Numbered from the stretch's first letter, positions 17,402 to 28,357 are shown. The stretch is 60,022 nt of DNA from Desulfobacterales bacterium (GCA_015231595.1 JADGBH010000019.1:1-60022); one strand, 5' to 3'. The notes: a model not told the origin generated them from the sequence alone. Program-made: numbers and translations.

Positions 17402-20400
17402 TTAATATAGTAAATATTTTTCTAAAATCCCAAAAAGTTCTGTTGGAGAGATTGGTTTAGAAATATAATCAGTCATGCCGGCTTCAAGGCATTTTTCCTT
17501 ATCACCCTTCATCACATGGGCAGTCATTGCAACTATTGGTATATTTTTAACTTTAGAATCAACGATCGTATCTCTAATAATATTAGTTGCTTCTAAACCA
17601 TCCATTTCAGGCATTTGGACATCCATTAAAATTAAATCGTAAAAACCTTTATTTAAGGCATCAATAGCTTTTTTACCATTGGAAACAACATCAACTGTAT
17701 ACCCTTTTTTCACCAAAAGTTTTACAACAATTTTCTGATTAACAGGGTTATCTTCCGCTAAAAGTATATTGAATTTCTTTTTTTCAGGATCAATCAGAGT
17801 AGTTTCTTTGATAAATTCGTATTGAGCATTATCTACATTATTTTCTTTTTGCTCATTAATTACAGAGTCTATGGACTTATAAAACTGAGATTGCTTTAGT
17901 GGTTTTATTAAAAAACCAGAAATACCTATTTGTTTCATACGAACGATATCGTTCTTTAAATCCCGAGTTATAAGCATAATCAGAGTTATATTTTTAAGTA
18001 CAGGATCGGACTTAATAAGCTTACTTAAATCGTCTCCATTCATTTGAGGCATCATATAATCTATAATTGCAATATCAAAAGGACTTTGAGTATCTGCTGC
18101 GAGCTTTAATAATGAAATTGCTTCTTTTGCATTAGCTGCACTATGAAAACGGCAATTTAATTTTTTTAAATATCCTTCCATTACTTCAATATTAACTGAA
18201 TTATCATCCACAAGTAGTATTAATTTATTAGTGATATCAGGGTAAACTGGATATTCTATTTTTTTATCGGAAAGCTTTTCAAAAACAGCAGTAAACCAAA
18301 AAAGACTACCTTTATCCTCAACGCTTTCAACATCGATTTCTCCTCCCATAAGTTCGCAAATTTGTTTAGATATAGCTAATCCAAGTCCAGTTCCACCGTA
18401 TTTTCTTGTAGTAGAAACATCCACTTGGGAAAAAGCTCTAAACAATCTTTCCATGCGATTTGAAGGAATTCCGATACCAGTATCTGAAATAGAAAATCTT
18501 ATTTTTGTATATGAAAAATTTTCTTCCTCAAGGGAAACTCTAATAATAACTTCTCCTTTATCCGTAAATTTTATAGCGTTATTTGTCAAATTAATTATTA
18601 CCTGGCTTAACCTTCCTGGATCTCCTTTAAGATATAATGGAACATCGTCATGGATAATATATGTAAGCTCAAGCTTTTTTTCATTGGCTTTAAGGGATAG
18701 CATATCCCCAATGTTTTCAATACATGAACAAAGGTCGAAATCAATCTTTTCGATCTCAAGCTTGCCGGCTTCTATTTTTGAATAATCAAGAATATCATTT
18801 ATTACAGAAAGAAGCGAATTAGCACAATGTTGAACAGTTTTGACGTAATCATTTTGTTCCTCATTAAGATTAGTATCAAGAAGCAAGTTTGTCATGCCTA
18901 TAACGCCATTTATAGGGGTCCGTATTTCATGGCTCATATTGGCAAGAAATACACTTTTAGCCAAATTTGATGATTGAGCATCATTCGCCATCTTGATTGA
19001 TTTTGCTATTTTTACATGGGTATTAATCCGTGCAAAAAGTTCATCTTTTTGAAAAGGCTTTGTAATATAATCATTCGCACCTGATCGAAAACCTTCAACT
19101 ATATCTGAAATTTGATTTTTTGCGGTTAATAAAACTACTGGCATTTCTGACAAACTGTATTTTTTTCTAATTCTTCTTGTTACTTCATATCCGCTGATTT
19201 CAGGCATCATCACGTCAAGAAGTATAAGTTCAAACAAATCATCATGTTCTTTTGAATCAAAAATATCAAGGGCGTCTTTGCCACTTAATACGGCAGTAAC
19301 TTTAAAATTTTGAACCTCTAAAAAATTTTTTAAAACCTGAAGATTAATTAATTCATCATCCACTACAAGAACCTTCAAGCAGATCAAACTTGACGAATCA
19401 TTTTTTTCAGAAAATTTATAGTTAGCTTGAATAGGAAGATTAATTATTTTTTCAACAAAAAGGTCGGCTGATAATTTTTCATCTTTAAAATCTTCTTCCG
19501 TAGCAACTGGCAGAGTAAAATAAAAATCAGTTCCTTTTCCTAATTCAGATGCAAACCAGATATCTCCGCTATTGGCTTCAACTAAACTTTTAGTAATGGA
19601 AAGACCAAGACCTGTGCCGCCATATTTTCTTGATATTGAACCATCACCTTGTTCAAAAGGTTTAAAAATAGAATTTAATTTATCTTTAGATATTCCTATT
19701 CCTGTATCACTTATTTTTATCCTTATGAAACCATTTATTTGTTCAGCTTCAATGGTGATTCCACCTTTTTCTGTAAATTTTATTGCATTTCCAATAATAT
19801 TATGAAGAATTTGCAGTAACCGATTTCTATCTGATCTGACAAAAGGTAACGCTTCAATTATTTTATTGTTGATATAAAGGGCTTTAGTTTCAGCCATCGG
19901 AAACGAAATATCCGTAACTAATGTAACCGCTTCTTTTAAGTTTATTGCCTTAAAATCAAACTCAAGTTGTTTCTGACGCATTTTTGAAAAATCAAGAACG
20001 TCATTCACTAAATTTGTAAGCCTTCTTGCGCTTGAAGAAATCATTTTAAGGTTTGATTCTACTTTTTCTGAAAGACTGCCAGCAACTCCGCTAACAAGTG
20101 ATTCAGCTATACCTATTATGCCATTTAAAGGTGTTCTAAGCTCGTGGGATGTGTTTGCTAAAAATTCGTCTTTTAATTTATCGAGCTTTTTTAATTGCTC
20201 TGCTTGAATTTCAAGAGCATCCGACTGTTTACGAACTTCAGCACCGTAAATTTCAGCATATTGTCTTGCTATGGCATTATTTCTTGCAATAACAATTGAT
20301 TGAAAGAGCATAAATCCAAGAAGTCCAAAATGAAGCATATATACAGTTCGAATAATATATTGGGCAAACAGGAAATCATTCACTGCTGAAAATAATATAA

Positions 20401-21505
20401 AAATAAATCCTAAAAAAGAAATAAAAGCTGAAACATCCCTATATTTAAATCCAATCCAAGCCATTTTTACAGCAACGTACAAAACTATAAATAGCCCCAG
20501 AATTTGATAATAAAACATTGAAAACATATAAATAAAAGAAGGAGATATTAACACGAATATACAAAAACTAAGGGGAATAAGACTCATAAATCTTTTTATT
20601 GGCGATTGAAAATGACTTGGAAAAACGGAAGAAATAAAGCATAAAAAGAAATAAGGAGCAGAATATAAGGAAAGATACCAAAATCTTGTCAACATAGAAA
20701 ATTCAAAAGGAGTTTGATATGATAGGCCGTGATAACTTTTTCTAATGCAAGATAATATTGCGATGGCAATACAAAAAAAAGCAAACCACAAAGTAGCTTT
20801 ATCTTTTGGCCTTAACATGAAAAGTATAAAATTATAAAGACCAATTATAAGCATACATCCGATAACAAAAAAATCTATTGCAATAGTCTTCTGCTTATCT
20901 TTTAATAATTGATCGCTATATCCTAATTCTGGAGCCGCTCCAATCCTACCCCTTGCATGGTAAAAATTTGAAACTTCAATTATGATTTCAACTTCCCCAC
21001 TGCAATTAAAAAAAGTTAATTCACTATTCCAATTAGGCTGAGATTCTTCTTTATTTTTTCCAACTTTGCCGATTTCAGCAAGTTTCTTTATATCTCCATT
21101 TGGATATCTTACATAGGTTGTATGATTAGTATTAACTAAAGATATGAAAATACCATATTTTTTTATTGCATCAGGAAAAATAATTTTTAATTTATAAGTG
21201 CCGTATCCTAAACCGCCTAGTTTTTCTCCATTTTTTAGGGTAACCTTATTCCACGAAGAAGGAACTTTTATATATCCATCTGGTTTTATTTTTCCGTATT
21301 TTTTATCTCTAATTAATAGTTCTTGCCAGTAAAATTCCCATGTCCCCCTAAGTTTCACAATTCCGTTGCGCTCAAAGTCCCATTCTCTTAGATCAATCAA
21401 TCCATCTAAAACTGAAGGCTGAACTTCAGCAAAGGAATAGGAGCAAAAAAAAATAAAAAATAATACTGACAAAAAAAAATATTTAATGAAAGATTTCACT
21501 TTCAA
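17402..21505 (-). CDS. Hybrid sensor with 7TMR-DISM input, two histidine kinase cores and three receivers
   Basis: 1367 aa. The signal peptide is about residues 1-26. A 7TMR-DISM extracellular beta-sandwich (about 28-185; [23 protein letters not shown]) is followed by seven membrane segments (about 208-405). The first kinase core has H454 in SHELRTP and an ATPase domain to about 670. Receiver 1 has D764. The second kinase core has H859 in SHEIRTP and an ATPase domain to about 1075. Receiver 2 has D1149 and receiver 3 has D1295 ([13 protein letters not shown]). Both ATPase domains keep N and G boxes (DTGIGI, GGTGLGL). There is no HPt domain, so output must go to a separate HPt or regulator. 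The gene is 11 bp after the fadL-like gene and 19 bp before the CDF gene. Two complete cores in one chain is unusual. Confidence 0.9.
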   Translation of the reverse strand: MKVKSFIKYFFLSVLFFIFFCSYSFAEVQPSVLDGLIDLREWDFERNGIVKLRGTWEFYWQELLIRDKKYGKIKPDGYIKVPSSWNKVTLKNGEKLGGLGYGTYKLKIIFPDAIKKYGIFISLVNTNHTTYVRYPNGDIKKLAEIGKVGKNKEESQPNWNSELTFFNCSGEVEIIIEVSNFYHARGRIGAAPELGYSDQLLKDKQKTIAIDFFVIGCMLIIGLYNFILFMLRPKDKATLWFAFFCIAIAILSCIRKSYHGLSYQTPFEFSMLTRFWYLSLYSAPYFFLCFISSVFPSHFQSPIKRFMSLIPLSFCIFVLISPSFIYMFSMFYYQILGLFIVLYVAVKMAWIGFKYRDVSAFISFLGFIFILFSAVNDFLFAQYIIRTVYMLHFGLLGFMLFQSIVIARNNAIARQYAEIYGAEVRKQSDALEIQAEQLKKLDKLKDEFLANTSHELRTPLNGIIGIAESLVSGVAGSLSEKVESNLKMISSSARRLTNLVNDVLDFSKMRQKQLEFDFKAINLKEAVTLVTDISFPMAETKALYINNKIIEALPFVRSDRNRLLQILHNIIGNAIKFTEKGGITIEAEQINGFIRIKISDTGIGISKDKLNSIFKPFEQGDGSISRKYGGTGLGLSITKSLVEANSGDIWFASELGKGTDFYFTLPVATEEDFKDEKLSADLFVEKIINLPIQANYKFSEKNDSSSLICLKVLVVDDELINLQVLKNFLEVQNFKVTAVLSGKDALDIFDSKEHDDLFELILLDVMMPEISGYEVTRRIRKKYSLSEMPVVLLTAKNQISDIVEGFRSGANDYITKPFQKDELFARINTHVKIAKSIKMANDAQSSNLAKSVFLANMSHEIRTPINGVIGMTNLLLDTNLNEEQNDYVKTVQHCANSLLSVINDILDYSKIEAGKLEIEKIDFDLCSCIENIGDMLSLKANEKKLELTYIIHDDVPLYLKGDPGRLSQVIINLTNNAIKFTDKGEVIIRVSLEEENFSYTKIRFSISDTGIGIPSNRMERLFRAFSQVDVSTTRKYGGTGLGLAISKQICELMGGEIDVESVEDKGSLFWFTAVFEKLSDKKIEYPVYPDITNKLILLVDDNSVNIEVMEGYLKKLNCRFHSAANAKEAISLLKLAADTQSPFDIAIIDYMMPQMNGDDLSKLIKSDPVLKNITLIMLITRDLKNDIVRMKQIGISGFLIKPLKQSQFYKSIDSVINEQKENNVDNAQYEFIKETTLIDPEKKKFNILLAEDNPVNQKIVVKLLVKKGYTVDVVSNGKKAIDALNKGFYDLILMDVQMPEMDGLEATNIIRDTIVDSKVKNIPIVAMTAHVMKGDKEKCLEAGMTDYISKPISPTELFGILEKYLLY

Positions 21506-21516
21506 ATCGCCTTAAA

Positions 21517-22710
21517 TTAAAAAAATTTATAAAGTAAGCCTATAGTAACATCAGTGATACTTCCATCATATTCGATTCGTGTAGTTTTTCCAGGAACTGA
21601 TACGTCTTCACCTTCTTCAGGAAGCATTATTCTATGGGAAACCGATAAATCAATTAAGAGTCGCTTGCTTAAACCTATGTTAAAACCCCCAAGAAGAATA
21701 TAAGCGTCTGTTTTATGGGAACTGTCTGTATTGGTTTTTAAATTATATTGGCTGTCATTATAAGTTATTCCCGCAAATACTCCTAAAAATTGAGCTATTC
21801 TATATTTTCCGTATAGGGTTATATCATAGGCATTGTCATAATCATTATTGGTGTCTCCGTCTATATCTTTTACTTTTATTTCTTTATAAAAATAATAACC
21901 AAATGCCGCTTCAATAGTAAATTCAGGAATAATTTTATAGGAAATACCTGTTATAATGCTTGGAGGGACATCTTTTCTTTCAGTATTTCCAACTTTATAA
22001 GGATTTTGGATTGGCCTTGTATCAACTGCTTTTGAAAACTCATACATGTATTTTCCACCGCTATTTAAAACAAATCCAAAATGAAGATCATCATAAGGAG
22101 CAAAATCAGATGTAAGCATTATTTCATATCCATCAGTTTCCCTTTCAATATTAACTACAACATCTTTTAGGGCTGGATGCAAGGATTTAAAGCTTCCATT
22201 AGTGACTTTTGTACCCTCTTTATAAATTAATCCCAAACCAAGTGAGCACCAACTATTAATTTTATAAGCTCCTCCGAAAGCAAGGGCAAAAGCGTCTTTA
22301 AAACCATTTTCTGCTTTTTGGGCATCATAAACTCTTGCTCCAAGTTTAGCTTCTGTTGCATCACAAAGTTTATCTTTATACTCCATTGAGCCATCTGGAT
22401 ATTCGTGTATTCCTGCAAGAAATGTCGAGTAAGAAAAAAATAATCCCCAATTATCTTTTTTATAAGCTAATAAACCTGAAGGTATAAACCAGTCGTCAAT
22501 ACTTGATTTAGAGACTTCTCCTTCATTTTGCTTGTCCGTCAGCTCAGATTTAGCAAATTGAATTTTATTGGCAATCCTGCCATATAGACCATCTTTAAAA
22601 ATAGATAGTTGAGCTGCTGGATTATTGGAAACATAACCCCCTTCTGTGCCAGCAAACACGAGTCCATTGAATGCAACTATAAAAATTAAAAATAAATATC
22701 TTCTGGCCAT
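21517..22710 (-). CDS. FadL/OmpP1/TodX-family outer-membrane hydrophobic-compound transporter
   Basis: 397 aa from the ATG at 22710; a GTG two codons upstream sits too close to the GGGGAG ribosome-binding site. The signal peptide is residues 1-22. The mature N-terminus has the family hatch motif SNNPAAQLSI. The rest is a 14-strand-type barrel pattern with alternating hydrophobic strands, ending in a terminal Phe (LLYKFF) as expected for assembly by Bam. FadL proteins admit long-chain fatty acids or aromatic hydrocarbons. The beta-oxidation operon lies 12 kb away and is not linked. It heads the unit with the double kinase and CDF transporter. Confidence 0.85.
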   Translation of the reverse strand: MARRYLFLIFIVAFNGLVFAGTEGGYVSNNPAAQLSIFKDGLYGRIANKIQFAKSELTDKQNEGEVSKSSIDDWFIPSGLLAYKKDNWGLFFSYSTFLAGIHEYPDGSMEYKDKLCDATEAKLGARVYDAQKAENGFKDAFALAFGGAYKINSWCSLGLGLIYKEGTKVTNGSFKSLHPALKDVVVNIERETDGYEIMLTSDFAPYDDLHFGFVLNSGGKYMYEFSKAVDTRPIQNPYKVGNTERKDVPPSIITGISYKIIPEFTIEAAFGYYFYKEIKVKDIDGDTNNDYDNAYDITLYGKYRIAQFLGVFAGITYNDSQYNLKTNTDSSHKTDAYILLGGFNIGLSKRLLIDLSVSHRIMLPEEGEDVSVPGKTTRIEYDGSITDVTIGLLYKFF

Positions 22711-23180
22711 AATCACTACTCCCCTTCCTTAATTTTAGGTTAATTAATTTTACAATATATTCCCATATACTAAAGTTAAAGCATAATTCAAGACAATGTT
22801 AACACTTTTTTGTGATGCGCGATAACCAAATGTTTATTATGGAATAGGAATTAGAATACTTTTTTAAATTATTTGCTGATACATAATTCAGCTTATTAAG
22901 GCTAAACTTAAAGGCTAATTCAAATTTTATTATCCAAAAATAGAAATGGTGTGTCATCAAATTAATCATGTAAATAGTTTTTGTTGAAAATAATATTTAG
23001 GTAGAATATTTTAGAAAAGTAAATTGTAAAATGTCTAAATCAGCATTATAGAATTAACAGGATATTAAGAAAAAACTAATTTGGTTAAAATTTCAAATTA
23101 ATTTTCTGAAAAGCTATTAAAATAAAGCTTCATTATCGGTAAAATTCACAATAACCATTGTAACTAAAAAAGAAAGATAT
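22711..23180. other. Intergenic region holding repeat copy 2
   Basis: 470 bp between the fadL-like gene and the frameshifted small gene. Apart from the 82-bp repeat (22876-22957), I see only AT-rich sequence, part of which must hold the leftward promoter of the fadL unit. No coding frame or stable RNA was found. Confidence 0.5.
22876..22957 (+). repeat. 82-bp dispersed repeat, copy 2
   Basis: Begins CTGATACATAATTCAG and ends ATGGTGTGTCAT. It shares its length and most central bases with copy 1 (CAGCTTATTAAGGC, AAAGGCTAATTCAA). It is intergenic. Confidence 0.8.
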
Positions 23181-23503
23181 CATGAGTGTTAAACAAAATA
23201 AAATGGCATTAAAACCATACCTTGAAGATATTAAACAACTCTGCGACGCATTATCCAAAAAAGAGCTAACGCATATTATCCTTAATCTTGCAAAGGAAGC
23301 ATCAACAACGAAGAGATTATAAACACGCGGCTGAATTGTTGGGAGCATTATCCGAATGCTGTACTTTGATGGGGAATAAAATGGAAAGTGAAAGTTTAAT
23401 AAAAGAATTTTATTCTGTAAAATATAAACGCCATGTATCTTTCAGACGAGAAGTACAACAAGTTATTTGCTCTTCTAAAATTCTGAAAAGTATTAAATTA
23501 TAA
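23181..23503 (+). pseudogene. Frameshifted small gene, possibly a remnant of a SWIM/DUF6880-like protein
   Basis: An ATG at 23181 opens 46 codons (LCDALSKKELTHIILNLAKE) that stop at 23319-23321. A second frame takes over at once with RDYKHAAELLGALSECCTLMG to 23503. Removing one A from the CGAAGAG run near 23310 would join them into one protein of about 106 aa. The first part recalls the N-terminal helix of large SWIM or DUF6880 proteins (LSKEEL...LLA). The second recalls their C-terminal Y-AA-L and YKRK-like helices. If so, the middle of the parent gene is also lost. A sequencing error or programmed frameshift are alternatives. Family assignment is from memory only. Confidence 0.5.
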
Positions 23504-23542
23504 ATAATTTGTCTTCCATCCCGCCCATAAAATTGGCGGGTT

Positions 23543-24046
23543 TTACTCATTTACATGCATAATGATATGCCCTATTTCTGGGAAAATGAACTCATTACAC
23601 GCAAGTTTACAAGCGTTTAAACTGCCGGGGATACAAAAAACTACAGTTTGATTTATAATTCCAGCTGTAGCTCGTGATAGAATTGCAGCTGAATCTATTT
23701 CTTCAAAACTTAGCTGGGCAAACAAAGGGCCAAATGCAGTAATTTCTTTATTAAAAAGTGGAGTGATAGCTTCAATTGTAACATCTTTTGGGCTTAAGCC
23801 CGTGCCTCCTGTAAGTATAAAGACATTAGGATTAAGCTCATTAATAACTGAAATAACTGTTTCGGATATTTTTTCAGCATCGTCAATAACAACATTGTGG
23901 AAAATTACTTCATGGCCTTCTTTAATGGATTGCTTTTTTATCCAATTACCACTTTTATCTTCTTCTAATGTTCTTGTTGATGAAAGGGTTAATATTCCTA
24001 TTCTTAATTTAGTGTATTCTTTGCTTTTATGTTCTTTTGCACCCAT
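23543..24046 (-). CDS. moaB: Molybdenum cofactor biosynthesis protein MoaB/Mog family
   Basis: 167 aa. The family signatures are LTGGTGLSPKDVT (about 78-90), the SRATAGI segment and IPGSLNACKLA near the C-terminus. Proteins of this fold adenylylate molybdopterin (Mog/MogA activity) before molybdate insertion. The ATG follows AAGGAA with about 8 nt spacing. It lies 15 bp after pyrR in a leftward unit. moaC is 16.6 kb away and on the other strand, so the cofactor genes are scattered. Confidence 0.9.
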   Translation of the reverse strand: MGAKEHKSKEYTKLRIGILTLSSTRTLEEDKSGNWIKKQSIKEGHEVIFHNVVIDDAEKISETVISVINELNPNVFILTGGTGLSPKDVTIEAITPLFNKEITAFGPLFAQLSFEEIDSAAILSRATAGIINQTVVFCIPGSLNACKLACNEFIFPEIGHIIMHVNE

Positions 24047-24061
24047 TTTTTACATTCCTTT

Positions 24062-24589
24062 TTACTCAATAACGATTTTATCTTCTCCATCAGATTCTTT
24101 TAGCATTACATTGACTCTTTGCTTTTTAGTTGTTTCAATAAATTTGCCAACGTAATTAGCTTGTATAGGAAGTTCTCTGTGGTTCCTATCAACAAGAACC
24201 GCTAATTCAACTCTACCAGGCCTTCCAAAATCCATTATTTCGTCCATAGCGGATCTTACGGTTCTTCCCGTAAAAAGAACATCGTCAACAAGGACGATAT
24301 TTTTATTATCAATTGAAAATGGGATTAACGTAGTTTTGACAATAGGATGATGACTAATTCTTGTCCAATCATCTCTGTATAAAGTTATATCAACATCTCC
24401 AGTTTGAATCTCAACATTTTCAATATTGTGAATTATTGAACTCAGTCTTTTTGCTAAAAACACGCCTCGAGTATGAATCCCTATAATTGCTAAATTTTCT
24501 ACGCCTCTATGAATTTCAATTATTTCGTGAGCCATTCTTAAGAGTATTCTATTAATATCAGATTCATCACAAATTAAGTTTTGTCCCAT
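24062..24589 (-). CDS. pyrR: Bifunctional pyrimidine regulatory protein / uracil phosphoribosyltransferase PyrR
   Basis: 175 aa. The PRPP-binding loop is VLVDDVLFTGRTVRSAMD. The family also shows GIHTRGVFLA, DITLYRDD and the RNA-binding-type segment LVDRNHRELPIQANYVGK. PyrR binds pyr mRNA leaders in Gram-positives and has UPRT activity. I see no attenuator or other pyr gene here, so the enzymatic role is the safer call. Its ATG directly abuts the TAA of the upstream kinase gene, and its GGAG ribosome-binding site lies inside that gene's last codons. Translational coupling is therefore likely. Confidence 0.92.
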   Translation of the reverse strand: MGQNLICDESDINRILLRMAHEIIEIHRGVENLAIIGIHTRGVFLAKRLSSIIHNIENVEIQTGDVDITLYRDDWTRISHHPIVKTTLIPFSIDNKNIVLVDDVLFTGRTVRSAMDEIMDFGRPGRVELAVLVDRNHRELPIQANYVGKFIETTKKQRVNVMLKESDGEDKIVIE

Positions 24590-26467
24590 TTACTCCTCCA
24601 AAATTTCCCGTAATTTTTCTGATAAAAAATTTATATCAAATGGTTTTTGTATAAAACCTTTGCATCCTCCTTTTAATATTTCTTCAGCCTGACCCTCTGA
24701 GCTATATCCTGTTGCAAGAAGAACTTTCACTTTTGGATTTAAAGATTTTAAACGATTGAAAGTTTCAAGTCCACCCATTTCTGGCATTATCATATCTAAA
24801 ATAACTAAATCAATTTTATCTTTATTTTGTTTATATATGTCGATAGCTTCACTTCCTGAAAGGGCAATAAATACTGTATAATTAAGATATTCAAGCATCT
24901 GCTGTAAAATATCGAGGATCATGTCTTCATCATCCACAATAAGAACTGTTTCATTTCCTTTGATTAATTTTGATGATAGTGTAGGCTCACTATAAATTTC
25001 TTTGTCAGATACTGGGAGATAAACCATAAAAGTAGAACCTTTTCCTAATTGGCTATCAACATTGATTATTCCATTATGATTTTTTATAATTCCATAAGCG
25101 GATGTAAGTCCTAATCCAGTTCCTCGTTCTATTATTTTAGTTGTAAAAAAGGGATCGAATAGTTTTCGCAGGGTTTCTTCTTCCATTCCTTCTCCTGTAT
25201 CAGTAATGGAAATTTTAATATATTCCCCTTCCTTAATATCGTATAACTTGGCTAAGTCTCTATCAAAAAAAACATTTTCAGTCTGGATATCAATTGATCC
25301 GCCTTTTGGCATAGCTTGCCAAGCATTTATATATATATTCAAAATTACTTGCTCAATTTGACTTTGATCAACTTCAACTTGTTTAAGCTTTTTTTCTAAT
25401 TTTTTATTAATTTTTATATCTTTTTTAGTACGGCCAAACATAATTGATGTTCTATCTATTACTTCGTTTATATTGGTTAGCTTAACCTCATATTTTCCTT
25501 TTCTTGCGATACCGAGCAATTGCTTTGTTAAGTCTGAAGCACTTTGAACATAAGTTGCAATAGATTTTAGCTTTTCATAATTAAAATGTTCAGGGTCAGT
25601 ATTCAAAAGCATAAGTGTAATATTTCCGAGTATTACCATTAAAATATTATTAAAATCATGGGCAATACCGCCTGCAAGAGTTCCTAATGCTTCCATTTTT
25701 TGCGCCCTTTGAAGCTGAAGTTCATATTGCCGTATTTTTGTTATATCCCTTACAATTCCACTTATGCCATAAATATTTCCGCTTTTATCTTTTAATGGGA
25801 CTTGAATTGTATGCAATATGTGTTCTACGCCCTTAATATTGAGATTTTTTATCTCATCGACAATTTCACCTGCAAATACTTTATCATCCACTTCTTTAAT
25901 GATTTCAACATCTTTTTGGCTAAATAACTCTGAGGGAGTTTTGCCGATAATTTTTGAAGCTGAAGGGCCTAAAAGACGTTCAGCAGCAGGATTCATAAAA
26001 GTATATTTTACGTCAAGGTCTTTACAAAATATAGCATCTTGAGCAGTTTCAGTTATAACTCTAAATCTTTCTTCGCTTTCCATCAAAGCTTTTTCTGATT
26101 TTTTGCGATCTGATATATCCTTCACTACAGCTAAAACAAATTTTTTTTCGTTAAGTTCTATTTTTTTTAAATTAACTTCAGCCCAAAAATAAGAATCATC
26201 TTTTTTTCTAGTAAGCCACTCGAATGATTGTGGTTTATCATTTACAGCCTTTTTTATAAATTCAAAAGCTTCCTTTTGGGTATAGGGTGGCTCTAAAAGT
26301 TCACTGGCGGGCAATTGTTTTCCGATGAATTCTTCGCGACTGTATCCAAATACATCAATCATTCTTTGATTGACTTCTAAAATTTCACCAGTTTCGCTGT
26401 CATGAATTGCTATCATGTCACTTATTGAATTAAATATTGTAAAATAGTCAAATTCGTTGTGAATCAT
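24590..26467 (-). CDS. PAS-PAS hybrid histidine kinase with receiver
   Basis: 625 aa and soluble: no membrane segment. PAS 1 is about 8-120 and PAS 2 about 130-248, each followed by PAC-like strands. The kinase core is of the AHDFNN type (H270 in LAGGIAHDFNNIL). The ATPase domain has its N box at NIYINAWQAM, DTGEGM, and GTGLGLTSAYG. The C-terminal receiver has phospho-acceptor D558 (LVILDMIMPEMGG) and K608 region QKPF. It is probably a cytoplasmic redox, gas or metabolite sensor. No heme or flavin ligand can be assigned by eye. It sits between the surface-glycan-type genes and pyrR-moaB in an uninterrupted leftward block, 35 bp after the flippase-like gene. Confidence 0.93.
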   Translation of the reverse strand: MIHNEFDYFTIFNSISDMIAIHDSETGEILEVNQRMIDVFGYSREEFIGKQLPASELLEPPYTQKEAFEFIKKAVNDKPQSFEWLTRKKDDSYFWAEVNLKKIELNEKKFVLAVVKDISDRKKSEKALMESEERFRVITETAQDAIFCKDLDVKYTFMNPAAERLLGPSASKIIGKTPSELFSQKDVEIIKEVDDKVFAGEIVDEIKNLNIKGVEHILHTIQVPLKDKSGNIYGISGIVRDITKIRQYELQLQRAQKMEALGTLAGGIAHDFNNILMVILGNITLMLLNTDPEHFNYEKLKSIATYVQSASDLTKQLLGIARKGKYEVKLTNINEVIDRTSIMFGRTKKDIKINKKLEKKLKQVEVDQSQIEQVILNIYINAWQAMPKGGSIDIQTENVFFDRDLAKLYDIKEGEYIKISITDTGEGMEEETLRKLFDPFFTTKIIERGTGLGLTSAYGIIKNHNGIINVDSQLGKGSTFMVYLPVSDKEIYSEPTLSSKLIKGNETVLIVDDEDMILDILQQMLEYLNYTVFIALSGSEAIDIYKQNKDKIDLVILDMIMPEMGGLETFNRLKSLNPKVKVLLATGYSSEGQAEEILKGGCKGFIQKPFDINFLSEKLREILEE

Positions 26468-26502
26468 ATAAAAAAGACCTTATTGATTGATTTAAAATAA
26501 AG

Positions 26503-27423
26503 CTATCTTCTTATTTTAAATGTTGAAACAATTATAACTCCAAGTAGCTCTCCAACTGTAAACCAAATTCTTGAAGAAATCGCTATTACACCCGCAAGAT
26601 AGACTGGAACTAAACTTTGGAGTCCGGCTGTCAAAATAGCTTCTCTTACACCAATACCGCCAGGAGTAATAAAACTTAAAAACCCAATTAGCCATGAAAT
26701 TAAAAAAAGACAGGCAGTATCAAAAAAATATTTTGGGCTTATCATTTGCCCTAATATTGCGCTTACAAAAAAATAAAAAGAAATTCCTACTAATATCCAT
26801 TGGATTGTGTAGAATGTACTCATCAAAAGAATTTTATAATATTTAAAATCAAGCCAATCAAAGTCTAAAATTTCTTTATTTTTTAGTAAAAATATTAAAA
26901 CATATTTTATCAGTTTAGGGTTTAAGGCTGCAAGACCAATTATAATTATAAATGCCGTATAAAATGGATTTATCCATTCGATCCGTATTTTTGAAGAAAA
27001 CATATAAAGAATTAAAATAGCAAAAAAAGCTCCGGATGTAGAAAGTATAGCCTCGACAAAAACACTTATTGAAGATACAGTTTTTTTTACACCCATTTTT
27101 TCTGCCATGATTACTCTACCAATAAACATGAAAATTTTACCTGGAATATAGCGAGCGAGTTGGCTTAATACATATATGCGTACACAATCCCAAGCATTAA
27201 CGCGACATTTTAACATAATCAATATAAAATACCATCCAAATGCCATCATAATGAATGGAACACAGAGGAAAATCATGGATAAACAAAGAAAGGAATAATT
27301 TATATGCCAATTAAAATTTTTTACTTCGTTCCAATTTAAATAAAGATATCTGGCAATAAAACAAAATGCCAATATTATAACAACGCCAGAAATAAATTTC
27401 ACAAGTGGAGAATCATTCTTCAT
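26503..27423 (-). CDS. Lysylphosphatidylglycerol-synthase-TM/UPF0104-type integral membrane protein
   Basis: 306 aa from the ATG at 27423; an in-frame GTG at 27432 gives three more residues. About eight transmembrane helices are predicted. The conserved ARYIPGKIFMFIGRV segment (near 90) and the loop LSFITPGGIGVREAIL (near 250) are hallmarks of the UPF0104/MprF-like flippase family. Such proteins often partner a GT2 polyprenyl-phosphate glycosyltransferase, and here that gene overlaps it by 11 bp upstream. It probably moves a lipid-linked sugar or a charged lipid across the inner membrane. The substrate is unknown. Confidence 0.82.
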   Translation of the reverse strand: MKNDSPLVKFISGVVIILAFCFIARYLYLNWNEVKNFNWHINYSFLCLSMIFLCVPFIMMAFGWYFILIMLKCRVNAWDCVRIYVLSQLARYIPGKIFMFIGRVIMAEKMGVKKTVSSISVFVEAILSTSGAFFAILILYMFSSKIRIEWINPFYTAFIIIIGLAALNPKLIKYVLIFLLKNKEILDFDWLDFKYYKILLMSTFYTIQWILVGISFYFFVSAILGQMISPKYFFDTACLFLISWLIGFLSFITPGGIGVREAILTAGLQSLVPVYLAGVIAISSRIWFTVGELLGVIIVSTFKIRR

Positions 27424-28357
27424 TATCACCACTATTAATTTTCTTTTCTAATTTTTCGATTCGTTCCCGAAGCATTACTATAAGTTCTGCTATAAAACCA
27501 AGTGCAAAGAAATTAACTCCAATCATAATAAGAAGCATAACAAGGTATAATAAAGGTCTAAAGCCCGCCTGAAAAAAAACTCGAGCTATAATTGCACATA
27601 CACCCGTTAAAATTCCTAATAAAATTAAGCTTAAACCTAAAGTTCCGAATAATAAAAGAGGCTTTTGCGAAAATGAAAGAAGAAATTTTACACTCAACAT
27701 ATCAAAAATACCAACCAATATTCTAGATTTTCCCGAAAACTTTGATTCGCCACTGTGCCGAGGGTAAAGAGTAACTTTAGTTTCAGTTATTTTATAACCT
27801 TTTTCAGAAGCAAGGACAGCGATATATCTATGCCAGTCCTTTCTCAAGTTAAGCCCTTCCAAAACTTCCCTTTTCATTGCCTTTACTGAATTAAGATCTT
27901 TTACATTAACTTTTTTAAATATCCACCTTGAAAGTTTATTATAAAAAAAAGATACAACTTTTTTATCATAATTTCCTTCTTTGAAACCAGTTACCATGTC
28001 ATAGCCTTGTTCAAGGGGAGATACAAGATCTTTTATACAATCGGGTTTATACTGAAGATCGGCTGGGAATATTACTAAATATTTTCCGGTAGAGGCCTTA
28101 AGTCCAGTTAATATACCTTCGGTCATTCCTATATTTGTTTTATGTTTTTTATGAACAATAAAATCGTATTCTTTAGAACAATTTTGTATTTCTCTGTCTG
28201 TTCCATCTGAACTGCCGTCATTAACTATAATTGCCTCTATTGTATTTTCAGAATTCTTTCTAAAATCATTAATTAAACTTACAAGGGGTCTTATATTGCT
28301 TTCTTCATTGTAGGCGGGAATAATTAAAGAAATATCCACATTTTTATGTTTTTTCAT
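27413..28357 (-). CDS. GT2 polyprenyl-phosphate glycosyltransferase with C-terminal membrane segments
   Basis: 314 aa. A GT-A domain (about 8-225) shows LIIPAYNEESNI, VNDGSSDGT and the PADLQYKPD acidic motif. Two transmembrane helices follow (about 230-295), then a short charged tail. This layout matches dolichyl/undecaprenyl-phosphate mannose or glucose transferases (DPM1, GtrB, ArnC-like). It would charge a polyprenyl phosphate with a sugar for use by GT-C transferases on the outer face. GT-C-like proteins are encoded at 30597 and 37325. It overlaps the flippase-like gene downstream and is 3 bp from the LamG gene upstream. Confidence 0.9.
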   Translation of the reverse strand: MKKHKNVDISLIIPAYNEESNIRPLVSLINDFRKNSENTIEAIIVNDGSSDGTDREIQNCSKEYDFIVHKKHKTNIGMTEGILTGLKASTGKYLVIFPADLQYKPDCIKDLVSPLEQGYDMVTGFKEGNYDKKVVSFFYNKLSRWIFKKVNVKDLNSVKAMKREVLEGLNLRKDWHRYIAVLASEKGYKITETKVTLYPRHSGESKFSGKSRILVGIFDMLSVKFLLSFSQKPLLLFGTLGLSLILLGILTGVCAIIARVFFQAGFRPLLYLVMLLIMIGVNFFALGFIAELIVMLRERIEKLEKKINSGDNEE

